From assembly GCF_022682495.2 (NCBI RefSeq), contig NC_071394.1, positions 30,104,470 through 30,168,469 of the forward strand: a stretch of 64,000 nt of DNA, read 5' to 3'. The stretch comes from Desmodus rotundus (taxonomy: Eukaryota > Chordata > Mammalia > Chiroptera > Phyllostomidae). This document shows positions 11,566 to 25,509 of this stretch, piece by piece; the stretch's first letter is position 1, and every line of letters starts with the position of its first letter. The notes beneath the pieces were generated by a model. That model was given only the letters and a program-made list of their open reading frames with translations, was not told the origin of the DNA and did no database searches. The translations under genes and the position numbers were made by a program.

Positions 11566-14500
11566 ATTTTACTTATCAGCCCAGGAATTTTAATAAGCAC
11601 TTCCAGGAGAGTTTCATCTCAAGTTGAATGGACCAACCTCCCTTAATCAATCAATTCTGAATATAGACCTAGTTTATAAACTTTCTAGAAATACTGTACA
11701 TTACTTTCATCAATTTAAAGTATTCGATTATCTCTTTAAAGCCCTTTAAATGTCTTTGGAAGAAAAAGCTTTCCATATACTGAAACCACTCCAAGTAGAG
11801 CTAATAAACTTCTAAATGGGATGATGCTTAAGTTCTAGTAAGCATTCTAATACTGTTTATACTTTTGACTTAACATCAAGTATCTAAACTTAATTACTCA
11901 ATGACCTATTTAAATTGATAATAGCAGGCTAATGTGTTACATAACTTAATAAACTACATTTTCTTAAAACTTGCAAACATCTTAAATACCAAATATATAG
12001 ATTGTCTCAATGACTTCAAAAAATGACATTTGAACTCAATACAATTTAGATTTGACTTGCTTAATCTTTGTAATCTATTCTACAGTGTCTTTGGGTTACA
12101 AACACTAATCCACTACTGAAAAATTATAGTGTCACCAGCAAGATTTCAGCAGACTACGGCTGCACATGCAGCAGAGGCTTTGGCCTAGGAAGGAGAAAGA
12201 CTCTTTCTAAGACATTGACCAACATGCCAACTACCTGCAGTGGTCACTTTAATGACAGGAACCCCAAATCCATCTCTCTGATGAGTTGGTTTCTCTTGGG
12301 TTCAAGATAGGCCATTAACTTATTTTTCCTTCTGATTTGAGTAAATTGAATTCTATACTCTCATTAAGATTATAGCTAATCTTCACTGATTAACTGGATT
12401 TCACATCTACTTAATGATCTTAGGACTTTCTTTGCTTTCAATTTGGGATTTAAAATTGCTTTACTGACACTTTATTGGATTATTCTGCTCCTACATTCTT
12501 CTTCCACAACCTCTTCCAGCTTTATCATTAAGCTCTGGTAATCGGAATTCTGCACATGTTTCTATGCTCTTTTTGTCTCAAAGAGCTGTAACTCTTACAG
12601 ATATTTAAAAGATATCTAATGTAAACTCCATATACCTCGTTCCACATCTAGTTCTATGGTCACAATAGACTTTTTATGACTTACTCCTTTCCTTTCCAAC
12701 TCACAAAATCCCTGCAAGCTTAATCCCCTCTCCTTTGTAACTGTTTGAAGAAGCAAGGAGAATGGGATTAGGGTTGCAGGTTGGGAAAAGGGCAACATTT
12801 GCAGCCATGGGCACTCTGTACCATTCGATCCAGGTTCCACATTACAAAGGGTGTGAAACTAACCTTGTGTCACAATCTTGTGTCTCTATCCAAAAGACCT
12901 GATGATTTACTTGGGAAAACCAAGTGACTTAAACCAGCTAGTTGTACCCTAAGTCTTTTTTTTTTTTTTAATTCTTGACTTGATCCTGACTTTTTTTTTA
13001 GTAAGTTCTGGGAAATGATGGTTTCCAGTGTGTTGGGAGAAAGGGGCATGTGGACTGCCAAATGTCTTCACTCCTTCCCTTCAAAACTAATACAGTCATC
13101 TACACAGGGAAATATTTACTTGTCCATGTCGAGATAGCCTTAAAAGTCTCAGAGGTTCAGTTTAGCTTTGAAGCTTCCCTTAAATTCAGTTTTATGCCTA
13201 AGATATCTGGTAAGTTGAGCAAACCACGGAGATAATTAGCTTCTGAGTTATAGTATTGTTTTTGGTCTTACTAATGGTTCATGTTTACTGGACACAGACG
13301 GCATTCAAATCATAGCAGAAGATTTAAAGTTATGCAAGGCCTTTGGTTGGAGGGCTCAGTTCGTAGTTTATTCACATCAGAAAGAACTTTTAATGGTGCT
13401 CACTTTAAAATTGCTGGCCAGAGTAAATCAACCACGTTCATCTTATAAGAACGTTTGGTTTCGGATCAATCAAAACTGTACGTGTCAATCCCAGAGTTCC
13501 ACTCTTCCTAACACCCAACTACTGATAATTGTTCAGAATGAGTTGCCATTGAGCTACAACCTCTGACACTGCAGTAAACAAATGGTTTTCCCCCAAAAGA
13601 AGATAACAATATTATTAAAAAACAATTTTTAAGGAAAAAAGATACATTTATTCTATCATACTCTCAAAAATTATAAAATTCTGTGGCAAAAATACTGACC
13701 AGAATAAAACTAATACATGCAAAACACATAACATGCTTGGAACACACATAGAAGTTTTGCTGGTTAGATGCTACAAATTAGGAGAAAAGAATGTACAATT
13801 CAGTCACTGGTATTAGGAAAATCGACTACCTTAGGAAAAATATCAAAGTAGATTCTGAATTCACATCATATACAGAAATAATATGGACAGATATTAAAGG
13901 CCTAGCAAAATATTTAAATGTAAAAAACAATTTTTTATTTGCTAAGGTTTATTGGTATTATTTGGAAAATGGCTTCTGAGCCAGCACATTGGCAGTTATT
14001 GTAGCTTGGTCGGCGGTGCAAATGGCCCGGATGAAACAGTGAACCAGCAGAGTGGATAAAGAAGACCCTTTTGAGGCATGATCTGAACAGTGACTGTATT
14101 TTAGAATTTCTTCAGATTACCCCAAACCTTTGAATTTGGGCCATTTGTCTAGTGGTGTGGTGCAGGAACAGGCAGATCTAACCCCTTCATGTTAGTGTCT
14201 CTCAATTTCTTGGTGTGACACAGTCTGCGAGTGGCCACCCTACGACCATGTTTCCTGGGTCCATGTAAGTCAACCCTTGTTTTCTAGCAGGTAGCAAGGA
14301 AGTAGACACGGGTTTGTGTCTTCCTAGCAAGTTCAGACTTTGAGGGAGGGGTCATTAGACAGGCACTTACTCAGTCTTGCTGGGGTGTTGGGGGACTTTG
14401 TAGCTGGTGGTGAGATTTGACTTCTCTGTTATTAAGGTTATAGACGATGATGATAATGGTGTTTATAAAGTCGGTCATTTTAACCATTAGAAATTAGAGA

Positions 14501-17109
14501 TAAAGTTTTGACAATAATAGATGGTTATATTACTTAGGCCTTTGTTTAGATTTATTTAACAAAGCCCTCAGGTGAGGATTAGCTAAAATAAGAAAGGTGT
14601 TTTAACATTAAACATTTTTTAAAAGTCCAGTAAACCCTGGACTGTCTATCATTGATAGGTAATTCAGGGCTTAATTATGGTTTCACAATGCCTCTAGAGC
14701 CTGAGATTCCTTCGGTCTTTCTGCTCCACCATTCTAGTGCATTCTAAGCTACCTCATAGCCCGAGTTGGCAGCTGAAGTTCAGACATCATATCGCAGAAG
14801 ACAGCCAGGAAAAAGAAAACCAGAAGGGCATAACGGTGCTCTTCCCAGCAGGATCAGCTTCCCTTTAACAGCCTTTCCAGCACATATGCACACCTGACTT
14901 CAAGGGAAATTAGGAAGTGTAGTCTGACTTCATTTAGTATGTGGCTGTTCTTCTATTGGGCAACAAGTGACCTCTTAATGCTGTGGTGTTAAAGCATGGA
15001 CCCAGTCTTACCACTCATACCTCCTCATCCCTGAGGCTTTCCAACCCAGACAGCTCTTCACACAGAGTACGTGTAGTGATAAGGGAGCCAGAGTCTCTGA
15101 AGTGACGGTGGAGAAATGCAGGCTCTCCAGAAAAAGGTTGACTGGAGCACCAAGCAGAGGCTTGGCAGGCAAAGGCCTTTCCTCCTCCCTCCAGATTGAA
15201 AATGCCTGGATCTATAGGGCACACCAGCCTGACTTAGCTACTTAGCTGCCGGAGTAAAGAAGGTTAAACTGAAAGAACAGAGCAAGTCCATGTTAAGACA
15301 AATGGTTGACTTTTTCCTGTGGGAAGGAGCTAATAAGGGAAAAGGCATAAGGTAGAAGATCCCATCCTAACTTTAACCTTCCCACTGTAGGTGTTCTTAC
15401 TGGGCTGTATGTGTGTCTAGACAGAGATTCTTATAGATGTATAAATAATCCTGTTACTTTATACACTCAGATATACTACACATCTTTATACATTCCGTGT
15501 GCTATATATTGTATAAGGTAATACATAATCTCATAACTCTGAGCTCTGCAACTAATGGGCCCTGAAAAGGTTACAGGTGTGTTGAGATTTGGGGTTGGGG
15601 CAGTCCACACCTGTCACAGAGCACTTTGTCCAAGATCCAACTCTTCTATCTGTCCCAGTGTGTTCCACAGACAGTATCACTTGTTTGTGTGCTCTGGCCC
15701 CCGTGCTGGGCAGTGCTGCTATGAATTAGTTTATTTTAGGCACTTTTAGGCAACAGTGCCACGAGTGTGTTGCTTTTATTGTCATTTACCAACGATAGAC
15801 GATAAATGAAAACTCTAGTGAGCTGTAGGTGCTAAGCCGTACTAACTCTGATCAAAATCTATTGCCTAACTAGGCTTTTGACCAGTGGTCAATGGCTAGA
15901 GGTAAGAACGAGTGAGACTAACCATAGCTGAGAACTGAAAACTCCATAGCTTCCAAACGAAAGATCTTCAGTAAGACAGATGAAAAGACCAGCTTACTTC
16001 AAGCAATTGTAATGTCAGTGATACTTGTGACATTGTCTATGATAAAAAACAAAACACAACCCAAAGCATCATTTCACAGCCTAGATGGGATAATCCTAGT
16101 AGGATTATGTGAAGTCCTGTAAATAATGTGCCTATATACATTCAAATTCTGTCTTTTGTGTCATACCTAAAACATCATACATTATTCATTATTTAATACT
16201 TCAATCTTTATTCTACAGATGGTAAAAGTGATAAACTTATATAAATGTTAACAGTTGAGTTCCTCTCATGGGCCAAGACTTGAGTGCCCAGTAACCTCAT
16301 ATGTTATTTTGCTTCCTAAAGGTAGATTACCGACAAATATTTCTTCCAAAAAGTCTGCTCACTAAGACCTTCAGAAACCAGTTCAGGCTCTGTGGGTTTG
16401 GGGGTGGTGGGTAGAGAGGAGAAGTTTTCAATGGTCATGGCACCAAATTGCATAGCTACTTATGAGGATATGTGTGACCTGAAGCGTCAGCCATAGATAC
16501 AGAAATAATACAGAAACACACACGTGTGTGTGCCTCCCTCACAGTTTTCTCAAGCTTAACGAATGACCTAGTATGTAGAAAGACCTCAGCAATTATTTAT
16601 TATGATTATCATTATTATATTATTTGTGGACATATTTTTGAAAGCTACATTAATTTTTGACTGGTGAATGATATAGATACAAATGATAGTTCAAATGAGT
16701 CCCCAGTCAGGTACCTCATTCATCAAAGAGTGCGAATATGTTTGGGATATTCATCATTGGCAGCTGCTGTGCTTGGCACTGAGAACGTAGACTTAAATAG
16801 GAAAACAGAAGACTTGCTAAAATCATTGCAGCACGATGTCCTTAGCATTATTAGAGGCTGAATAACATACTAAAGAGGAGGAAGTAGATCTCCTTCATAC
16901 AAAAGTGGCACTCCCTCGCGTTTATGGTGAGCCACCCCCCTGATTACTAATCTCGCACATTGGTGACGTGGGCTACCAAGGTTAGCGTGCAGCATGTGGT
17001 CACAAAAGTATGTTTTGCCTCCTTTACAATGAACAATGGCTTTGGAGAATCAAAGTTTTGACACATGTCTTATTAACCATGCTGGACTAACTCTTCTGAG
17101 ACTATTGTA

Positions 17110-17430
17110 TTGTATTTTATATTTTAATTTTATTTTTAATCACAGTGTACACTTGACATTATTTTGTTTTAGTTTCAGGTGTACAGCAGAGTGGTTAGAC
17201 AATCACATACTTTACGAAGTATCCCCGCCGGTATTTCCAGTACCCCCATGACACCATACATAGTTATTACAATAGTATTGACTATATCCCCTCTGCTGTA
17301 ATTTACATCCCTGTGACTACCAATTTGTGTTTCTTAATCCCTTTACCTCTTTCACCCAGTCCCCCAACCCCCTCCCTTCTGGCAACCATCAGTCTGTTCT
17401 CTATGTCTACGTGGACTCTATATTTTAATA
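17110..17430 (-). mobile_element. L1 LINE 3' UTR fragment (antisense)
   Basis: The + strand shows the reverse-complement 3' end of a mammalian L1: 'agtttcaggtgtacagcaga', 'tggttagacaatcacatact', 'tttacatccctgtgactacc' and 'cccaaccccctcccttctgg'. 5'-truncated, no ORF content. Confidence 0.75.
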
Positions 17431-17574
17431 AGCTATCTTAAAGGTTACGGAGTGGTTATTCTACTAAACCTTGCTGTGTTATCTTGGGTAGCATGACCTC
17501 TGGGAACAGATACTCAGATGAGCGAATGCAGAGAATTCTTCCTGGGCCCCCTCCTCACAAAAGAATCAATTAGG

Positions 17575-18040
17575 ATCAGGTTCATCTACTTAAAACAGGA
17601 AGCCCCAAATTACAATGGCTTAAACCAGATCGTTTATTTCTCTCTTGTAAAAAAAAAAAAATCTCAGCATTAATATGGTGATTTCTTAGTCATCAAGGAA
17701 TTTTTTTTCATTATTTAATATGGTTTTCAACCTCAAGTTTGTCACAGAATCCAAGATAACTCCTGGAGCTCCATTCATCACATCCATGTTTTTGTAAGCA
17801 AGAAAGAGAAAGAGGAAAAGGGAAGAAGGATGCACCCCAGCCCAGCAGTGTTTAGCCACCTTTAAGGAAGGAGCCTTTCTGAAGCTCCATGTAACATTTT
17901 CACTTACATCTCCTTGGCTAAAATTTAGTCGCGAAGCTTCAGCTGGCTGCAAGGGAAGGTGGAAAATACAGTCTTTTACCTGGGTACATTATGGCTGGAA
18001 ATAAAACTGAGGTCCTGTAACCACAGAAGGAGGGAGCAGA
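17575..18040 (+). repeat. Ancient interspersed repeat, family unresolved
   Basis: The order 'aaattacaatggcttaaacc', 'gtttatttctctcttgtaaa', an A/G-rich block with 'gaagaaggatgcacccc', then 'ttggctaaaatttagtcgcg' and 'gcaagggaaggtggaaaata' is a pattern I recognise as a common mammalian interspersed repeat. I cannot name the family with certainty (an L1M-type 3' region or an LTR element). Confidence 0.5.
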
Positions 18041-18889
18041 TCAATACTGAGAAGATATCTGAAGTATCTGAGATAATACGCATGAGTATAGACCACCAGA
18101 CTGCATGGATCTTAAGAAGAGCTTTGGCATAAATTCTCCCTAGTGTAATGGGATGCATCTTTGGGAATAGAAAAGGGAAGAGGAGCCAGGAATATTGGAT
18201 GAGTTCTTTTTTTAAACAATCCAGAAAAAATTGCCAGCCTTTCTCAATTATAAAGGTGATTTATTTTTAATATTATTAAGTGTTACTGTATGATGTGCTT
18301 TTAACAGATCGCTTTCTTGAGTTATCTGGAAAATTGTGACCCTGTGAGGGAGAAGTCTCATGCGATGTGGGTAGAGCGTTCATTTATGCACCCTGAAGAG
18401 CAGAAGCAGGCGCTTTCCCATGCCCTGCACAGCAGTGGACGGGCTAAAGAATTAGTGCTTATGCAGGGCTGGAGGATGAAAGCCAGTGGGCTGGCTATTA
18501 TTTTTATTGTGTTGACACAGATGCATTTTCGTAAAGATGTATAAGAAACTTTTAATTTTTCAAAATACTCTGCCTCTTACTTTTCAAATTCCATTTTGCT
18601 TATGTAGGTGTCATTTATGCTGCAGCCCCACCGCAGGGAGAATAACAGCAAAAATGATTTCTCTTTTCTTTGCAGTGTTACATTCACGTAGAATGTTTTT
18701 AGTGAGTCAATAAATTGTTACTTACCAGTGAGGGTTTCCCAAAGAAACTGATTTTCAGAAAATTTTCTGAAATGTGGGCAAAGCGCTAACCATTCAGGAA
18801 GAGGAAACAAAAAAAAGACAGAAAGAAAAGAAAAAAGGAACCTACCGCTTTTCAGGAGAAGCACACCAACAATAATGAAAAACAACACC

Positions 18890-19112
18890 ATTTATTGACT
18901 TCTTACAATACAATAGGAGCCATGCTAAGCGCTTTGCATGCATTCTGCCTCCCCTACATACGGATAAGAAAAACTCCAATTTGCAGATCTGAAAACCGAG
19001 GCTCAGAGGTTAGAGAAAATGCCAGCAGATACAGCCAGAGAAAAGGCAAAGCTGGGACCCACACAAGGCAATATGATCCCCAAGCCTACAGCGGTCTTAA
19101 CCACTGTGTAAT
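18890..19112 (-). repeat. MIR SINE relic (antisense)
   Basis: Reverse-complement MIR: 'atgctaagcgctttgcatgc', 'ccaatttgcagatctgaaaa', 'gaggctcagaggttagagaa' and 'cagcggtcttaaccactgtg'. Confidence 0.85.
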
Positions 19113-20851
19113 ATTGTCTCGTAAACATCCCAGAATCTGCTCCATCTCGTATGACCAACAAAGCCTTGGGTTTCCTGGTGGAGAAAAAAAGTGCTTGAAC
19201 TCTAACTGGGCTTCTCTAGTGTCTGTTTTGACAGCCGAAATTCATTGTTCATTTTCTGAGCACTCTTTGGCGTCTTTCTAACGACCCTTACAGCTTGGCA
19301 GGGCTCCCGGTGTGGAGCTGACAGGGAGCGGCGTGGGCCGGGAGCCCCAGCGACACTGGCTGGCAGGGCTGCAGGCTTTCAGGAGAGGAAGAGTCCCTCC
19401 TCACCCTCCGGCAGCTGCTGGGAGGGATGGTGGGCACGCTCTGACTCCAAGAGTGCGAAATCCTCGCAAAGCTGATTCAACCAAAAGTGACAATTGAGTG
19501 GAGCCTGTCTCACATCCCTGTGTTTGTGTTGCTAAAAAGACAGATGCACGTCTTTCTCACACTCCACCTCAGGGCGCTCCAGGAGTGGGGGGCGGGGAGA
19601 GATGGTCCTTCTTCTTTGCTGACCCTCAGCGTTAACCAGAAGAGGGAGCAGCCTCCGTGGGAAGGTGAGGAGCAGACAGGCACGTGGTAGAATGGGCACC
19701 TACATCCAAAAATGCTCAGATTTTTGAACTAAACACATTTGTTAAATTGAAAAATGTCACTGAGAACAGAAAATTATCAATAGTTTTCTTTCTGGTGACT
19801 CTGAGCCGCTAGGTACAATTTTGGGCAACTTTAGGAAATATATAGAAGCTGCCCCTAAATGGGCATTAATTACTTGCGAAAGCTTTCAACATCCTTGACA
19901 TTGTTATTGTCGAGATACACGTGTGCTAGTGTTTGAATCGTGCAGGAGCCGGGGGTCATACCTGCAAGGTACTTCTGGGTTAAAATGTGAGAGAGGCGAT
20001 GCGGATAAACACTGTAATTTCCATGCCTCCCCTTTTTCTTGGTGTCTCTTTCTTGTAAATAATGCAGAATGCAAATAAATGGGAGGACTAACATTTGGCT
20101 TTGGGTAGGACTATGTTCTTGCCTGATTCTTCACAATCATGGCGGATTCCCGATAAAGGGGAACTTCAGGGTGAGTTTTAATTATGGGAAGAAAAGTAAA
20201 TTGGAACTATGAAGGGGAAGTGATTCTTATAGGCCAGGACTGGATGGAAGAAGAGAGAGAGAAAAAAAAAAGAACAAAAGTCTCCAGCTTCTGCTTGATG
20301 GAACAAAGACTTTGGGTCAGGCAGACGTGCGGCAAAGTGCAGGAGGAAGAGGAGTATGAATCTGAGCAGTATGGAAACTTTGGGAAGAGGAGTGTGCTAA
20401 GAGCAGTAGGGAGTCACTAAAAAGTAGTGAGGTTGGAGTGAAGAGTAAGGAGATGATGACGGAAACGTTTAAAGGGGCGGATCCTGGCAGCGGAGAGTTC
20501 AAGTAATCAGGCTACAGTTAGGTAGGTAGGCCAGATGCACTGATTGACGAGGGAAGGTCCCAGTTTGTACCTGCTGCTCAGGTGAAACTATTGATAGTTG
20601 CCTTGTTCACTGTTCAAACATCTGGTTTGATTGGCAAATGACATAGTCACCCTCACCTTAGTTTACATATGGAAGGGGAGGGATAGGTTTTGGACAGATT
20701 GGTGTAAAAACAAACAAAAAGTTAGGATGATTGAAAAAGTGACCTAACCCGTGATCTCTTGTCACAAAGAGACCACAAGTGAATGATGTATTGCTCCATG
20801 AGATGGCAACATCTCTAGGGACAACAGGTATTTATTAAATGAAAGTACTGA

Positions 20852-21035
20852 CAGCTCTGGCTGGGTTGCTCAGTTGATTATTGTCCTTATATGCCAAGGC
20901 TGCAGGTTTGATCCCCAGTCAGGGCACCTGCAAGAGCCAGCCAAAGAGTGCATAAATAAGCCGGACAGCAAATTGATACTGCTCTTCCTCTCTCTCTCTC
21001 TTTCTAAAATCAATCAATATATATATTTTTAAAAG
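20852..21035 (+). mobile_element. Ves-type tRNA-derived SINE
   Basis: The tRNA-related head 'ctggctgggttgctcagttg' (A-box-like) is followed by a B-box-like 'gtttgatccccagtcagggc'. The tail 'ctcttcctctctctctctct' then 'ttctaaaatcaatcaatata' is the hallmark of bat Ves SINEs. Imperfect flanking repeats (about 'aaagtactga' before, 'aaagaagtga' after) may be the target-site duplication. It does not fold as a working tRNA gene. Confidence 0.85.
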
Positions 21036-21039
21036 AAGT

Positions 21040-23500
21040 GATCTTTCCTGATCACTCTGAAGTATCTACCCTCTTCTCTCTCGGATTCCTCTCCATGATA
21101 TTTCACTGTTAAAAAGAAGAAGAAAATGTTGATAAACAATACAAACTTGTTAGATGAATGAAATTTTGTGCAGGTGGAGGCAGCAGATCCTGATGTGAAG
21201 AAGTGGGGAGATCAAAGCCTGAGAGTGAGCAGTTGGGAGAAGCTTTGCCTTTCCAGGTAAAATATGTCTAGGAAAATGTGTGGAGGGCTCTGTGGATTCT
21301 TGCTCCTAATGGGTCAGATGAAGGGGACAGGAGAGCAACTCTATGGGCTGTGGTTTTGGAAGTGGAAGAAGCAGATGAAGCTTTGGTAATAGAGGGTGGT
21401 ACAGATCTCACTTCCTGTCTATACCAGGCTCGGAAAAGGCGTGAAAGACAGGCTCAAGGGATGCATGGAGGCAACTCTCGCAGTGCTCATGGTCTGGTAC
21501 TTTAAGACAATCACATGTACACAGTTATAAATCAGGGTGCTAACTCTTACAGGAGCACAGTCAGGAAGGGCTTAATCTTGCTTCAAGGTGGGGAGAGGGG
21601 TCTCAAAGAGTTGGAGATGGTTGATGGGGATCTCAAAGAAAGAATGAGTTCCTTGGCTGTAGAACTGGCAGAGCAGAGGGTGAGTACATTATCCCAGGTG
21701 GAGGGATCAGTGTGAGCACCTGCAGGGAGATGCAGCTGGAGTGCGGAGTAGCTCTAGGATTATACCAGCCGAGGAGGGCATATGATGAGTGGACTTGCAT
21801 TCTAAGCTAGACCATCTGAATTTTATCCCATCGCTCACCCTAAAACATTGTTACAGAAGCGGAATTTTACAAATCACCTCTGAGCATTGGATGGACGGGC
21901 AGAGCCATGGTGGGCTGTGGGAGAATTCCTGATATGGCAGAAGGAATAGAGCAGAAGGGAAGGAGCTAAGGAACACTTACAGGGTCTCTTTGAAGGGTCT
22001 TGTGGGCAATTTGGATGTGGAAGGTGAGGGAGAAAAAGGACAAATATTTTGACTGTGAAGAAATCTTTGGGAGGGTGGTGAAAAGAGACAGCCCCAGAAA
22101 CAGAACTTCAGGGATGTAAGAAATGAGTTTGGTGAAAGAAAGCAGAGACAGGCTTAAGCCTGGAGGGGTTGAGATGGGATGATAGTGTGATGGGGGAGGG
22201 GACAGAGAACAGGAAGCAGAAGGGTGGGGGCTGGCATGCTGCCAAGGCTGAATGAAAGTGGTTTTGTCTTGTTTCCTAAGATGGATGGGGAAGCCAGGGT
22301 ATATTTGGTTTTGATGGGGTTATAGAAACAGAAGGAAAAAGCTGATAAAAAATGAGGGAGATTCTGTGGTCATAAGAGAAAGCAAACAGTTCCAGCAGAT
22401 GTTAAGGTTCTGGCAGTAGGCTTGCTTCCAGCAGGTAGGCCGATTCTTGAAGACAGTGGTGGCGAGTTAAAATGCAGGTGACAATTGGGAGAGAAGGTGG
22501 AAGAAGAGACATTGCTTCGGGGCACAGAGCACCAGGGACAAAGATGGAATTAATATGTGTTTGTCACATGGACCAAGGTGTCAGTAGCGATACCAGGAAA
22601 AGAATAGAAAAGGAGGGAATACGTGGAATCATGTAGGTGCCGATGACACAAGAAACAATAAGAAAACTAGAAAGCAAGTTGAGGACGCTAGTGGGTGTTT
22701 GCAGTTTTTGCCACCTGACGTCCATACCCACTTTCTTAGATGAGGATGCTCTGAGCACGTTTTGGGGAAACTACCCTTCGTCAATGCTCAGCTTAAGTGC
22801 TTAGCATTTAGTCTCGACTGCCCTGAGCCCCAGCACTGGAATGTGACACTTGGTCTAATCTTAACAGTGTATGTCACCCCTGAGCATAGTGGTTGGCGCA
22901 TGTGTATGCATATAGCTCATCAGAGCCAGGGAGGCTCGGTTCTGGGATTCATTATTGAACTATTGAGGGAGAGGACCCTTCCTTTTCTGCGGAACTTGAA
23001 CCTGGGAGGATATAAACTGGAGCTGCTACAGACACTTTCTAATCTCTCAGAGAATACAGACAGCATACTGGATGATTAATAGATGGAGAGAAAGCTGGGT
23101 CTTCATGATACAATCTGAGCCCCGTGCCTGAAGCTAGGTCTAGCCCTGATTTTCAGTTATGTGAGTAATTAACTGATTCTCTTACACTTCAGCCATTTGG
23201 ATTGGGTTTTCCTACTTGCCATAGAAAGAGTTATGTCTGATAAGAGGATATGGGGCAATGTTAGGGAAGCACAAGAAGGTGACTGAAGAAGAAGGGAGGG
23301 AGTTGAGTGTGGGGATGGAAGAGAGGCAGAAGCAAAGAGGTTGCCGGAGGTTATAAAAATAAGGCTAACGGGGTAAAAGGCAAGGATGACCTAACTGGAC
23401 TAGCCAGACATTTAACATCTGAAGGGCACCCTTGGAGTGGAGCATATTTCACTGGTGGATGTGAGCCTAGAAATTAAAGCTGCCCGGGAGATTCATTTTT
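21040..23500. other. Purine-biased non-coding stretch, origin unresolved
   Basis: From about 21.18 to 22.56 kb the + strand is strongly A/G rich, with many 'gggagag' and 'gaagaag' type words and no long credible ORF. Antisense L2 reverse-transcriptase relics have the same purine bias (compare 30.64-31.74 kb), so a very diverged LINE is possible. Between about 22.83 and 23.23 kb the words 'gccccgtgcctgaagctagg' and 'ccatttggattgggttttcc' suggest another old repeat. I cannot name either. Confidence 0.4.
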
Positions 23501-25505
23501 TTTTTCCTCTTGTGTACACAAGGAGAACAACTTGTAGTGATAATAATCACACTCTGGAATACCAATATAAGTCCGTCCATCCATCCATTTATTATTTTTT
23601 TTCATTTGCTTGGTAAAAATTTATTAGCATCTGCAAAAGACTATGTTAAAAGTCAGAAGGTGTAAAAGACATGGTTTCCTCCCTCGAAGTGCCTCACCGA
23701 AACCAGGCAGCAGTCCGATGGCCGTGAGTTCAACCTCAAAGGGAGCCACAGAGTGGTATCTATGTGGCCAAAATAAGTTAATAGAGTCGTGCAGTTAGCA
23801 GATGCCTGAAACAACTTCTGGTTTTGGCATCGGCAATCTAGGTGAGCTTTGCTCTCTCTTGAAGTCTTGGTCCCACATTGGAAAGAGGAACCAGATGAAC
23901 GTGGCTTTTTCTGTTTTCCTGTTCTGTTTCTCTTAATGCAAATGGACACTTCCTTATTAACTGGGTTAACCTCTGGTTATTGTAGGATGCTGTTCATTTC
24001 AGCAGTCAGATGTGGATTTAGAAAGCCCGTGACTTTTACAAGCTGGGTGCTTTAAGTACAGTTCTTTTTATGCTGCCTTGTATATGTATGTTGAACAGGC
24101 TCACCCCATTTGCCTCCAAAGAAGTGTGTCTAAGCAGCTGCAACACATATTTGTTGCAATGAAAAGCAATTTTTGTCTTTAAAATAAATACCAACTTTTC
24201 TCCTTCTGTAAGCCTGTCCAGATGATCAAAAGCCAGATAAGACCCCAAAACAAATTCCCTCGTACCATTTGCAATGTAAAAAACTCCTTGATTCCCACCG
24301 AAGCCTCCCCTTTCATTAATGGAAGCACAGCTCTTATCTTGATGTATGTGTAGCTGGTGCTTCTTCAGTTCTGACAACAAGAAAAGTGAGCAACAGAAAA
24401 TAATGGAGCCCTGAAAAATTGCTGTCCTGATACCACTAAAATCTCTCTCTCCTTCAAGCCAAATCTACCCACGTGTCACATCTGAGAAATGCAGAGCATG
24501 AGCAATATCTGTTAAGTTGACAGTCTGCAAAATTGTTTCATTTTAAACAGTCAGTGATTATGGAATCACTGAACCAGACTTGAATACTCTCTTAGCTCCA
24601 GTACCAGTTAATAGAATGGGGAAGACACTGTCTTTGCCCTTCAGACCCTTGTAACTTAACATAGGCAAAAACAATTAGAAAAATAAAAGAAGAACCACAG
24701 CTGCCGCAGTCCTTGAGTCTCTGAACTCAGATATAGTAGCTGCAGCTTCCTGGGCATGTGCCATTCTTAAAGTGTGTAATAAGAAGAAAAAAAAATGTAT
24801 GATTCTCTTGTTCTCCACGTACTTTGAGATGAGTAGAAAATGAAAGTAAATTCTCCCCTGAGGGAAACCTTGTCTATCCAAGCTGTGTCGTCCACTGTGG
24901 CAAGCATGTGAGTGCTAAGTTCTGGTTGGTGTTCAGTGATGAGCACAGCGTCGAGCCCACCAGCACTTATAATGGAAAAGTGATCTGTAGCCAGACCGGA
25001 TCTGCAGGTATTATAATGAAACCACAGGCAGTACCTTATTCCCCATGTCATCTAGGATGATTATAAGCCAAAGACTATGAAATATATTTGCCTAAGTCCT
25101 TTTGGTAAGATCTTCAGGCCAGGCAACTTTGTCTTTAGTCAGTCTAGAGCAGGCAAGGGTCACAGAAAGAAAAAGGAAGAGATTGTAGACATTGTCATAA
25201 TAAGGTACTAAAGTTATCTTGATAACCATTAAGACACCATTACAGTAAGGATGTATAGCTCTTGCAGGCTCCACAGTTTCCTGTTGACTCACTGGCTGGG
25301 TAAAAGACATGGAGTCTGGCAGGGACCAGCAAGATCTGTGACAAGGACCCTGGCCACCTCATGGTAACCTTCAGGATGGTACCCAGACCCAAAGACTCAG
25401 ACACCACGGACGGCCTTCTCTGTCTACTGGTTGGTGGAGACCATTAATGATAGGGTGCTCTAATTGGCTCCTGAAACTTCAAGCTGCTCACTCTGATAGT
25501 GACCC
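23500..25505. other. Non-coding, nothing recognised
   Basis: About 2 kb with no repeat or gene that I can support. The open frames are under 120 codons and show no domain. Confidence 0.5.
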
Positions 25506-25509
25506 CAAT

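Larger units (their letters stand above)
9160..17100. other. Gene-poor DNA downstream of GDF6, few recognised repeats
   Basis: Nearly 8 kb with no exon candidate: open frames are short and lack domains. Only an antisense MIR (~10.05-10.24 kb), an L2 end (~11.46-11.56 kb) and a C-tract (11429-11444) stand out. Blocks at about 12.0-12.5 and 13.3-13.8 kb are AT-rich, repeat-free and could be distal enhancers of GDF6. That is inference from position, not from a seen motif. Confidence 0.6.

Noticed and set aside
20852..20960. tRNA gene
   Set aside because: The tRNA-like head belongs to a Ves SINE; it lacks a proper cloverleaf and continues into the SINE tail.
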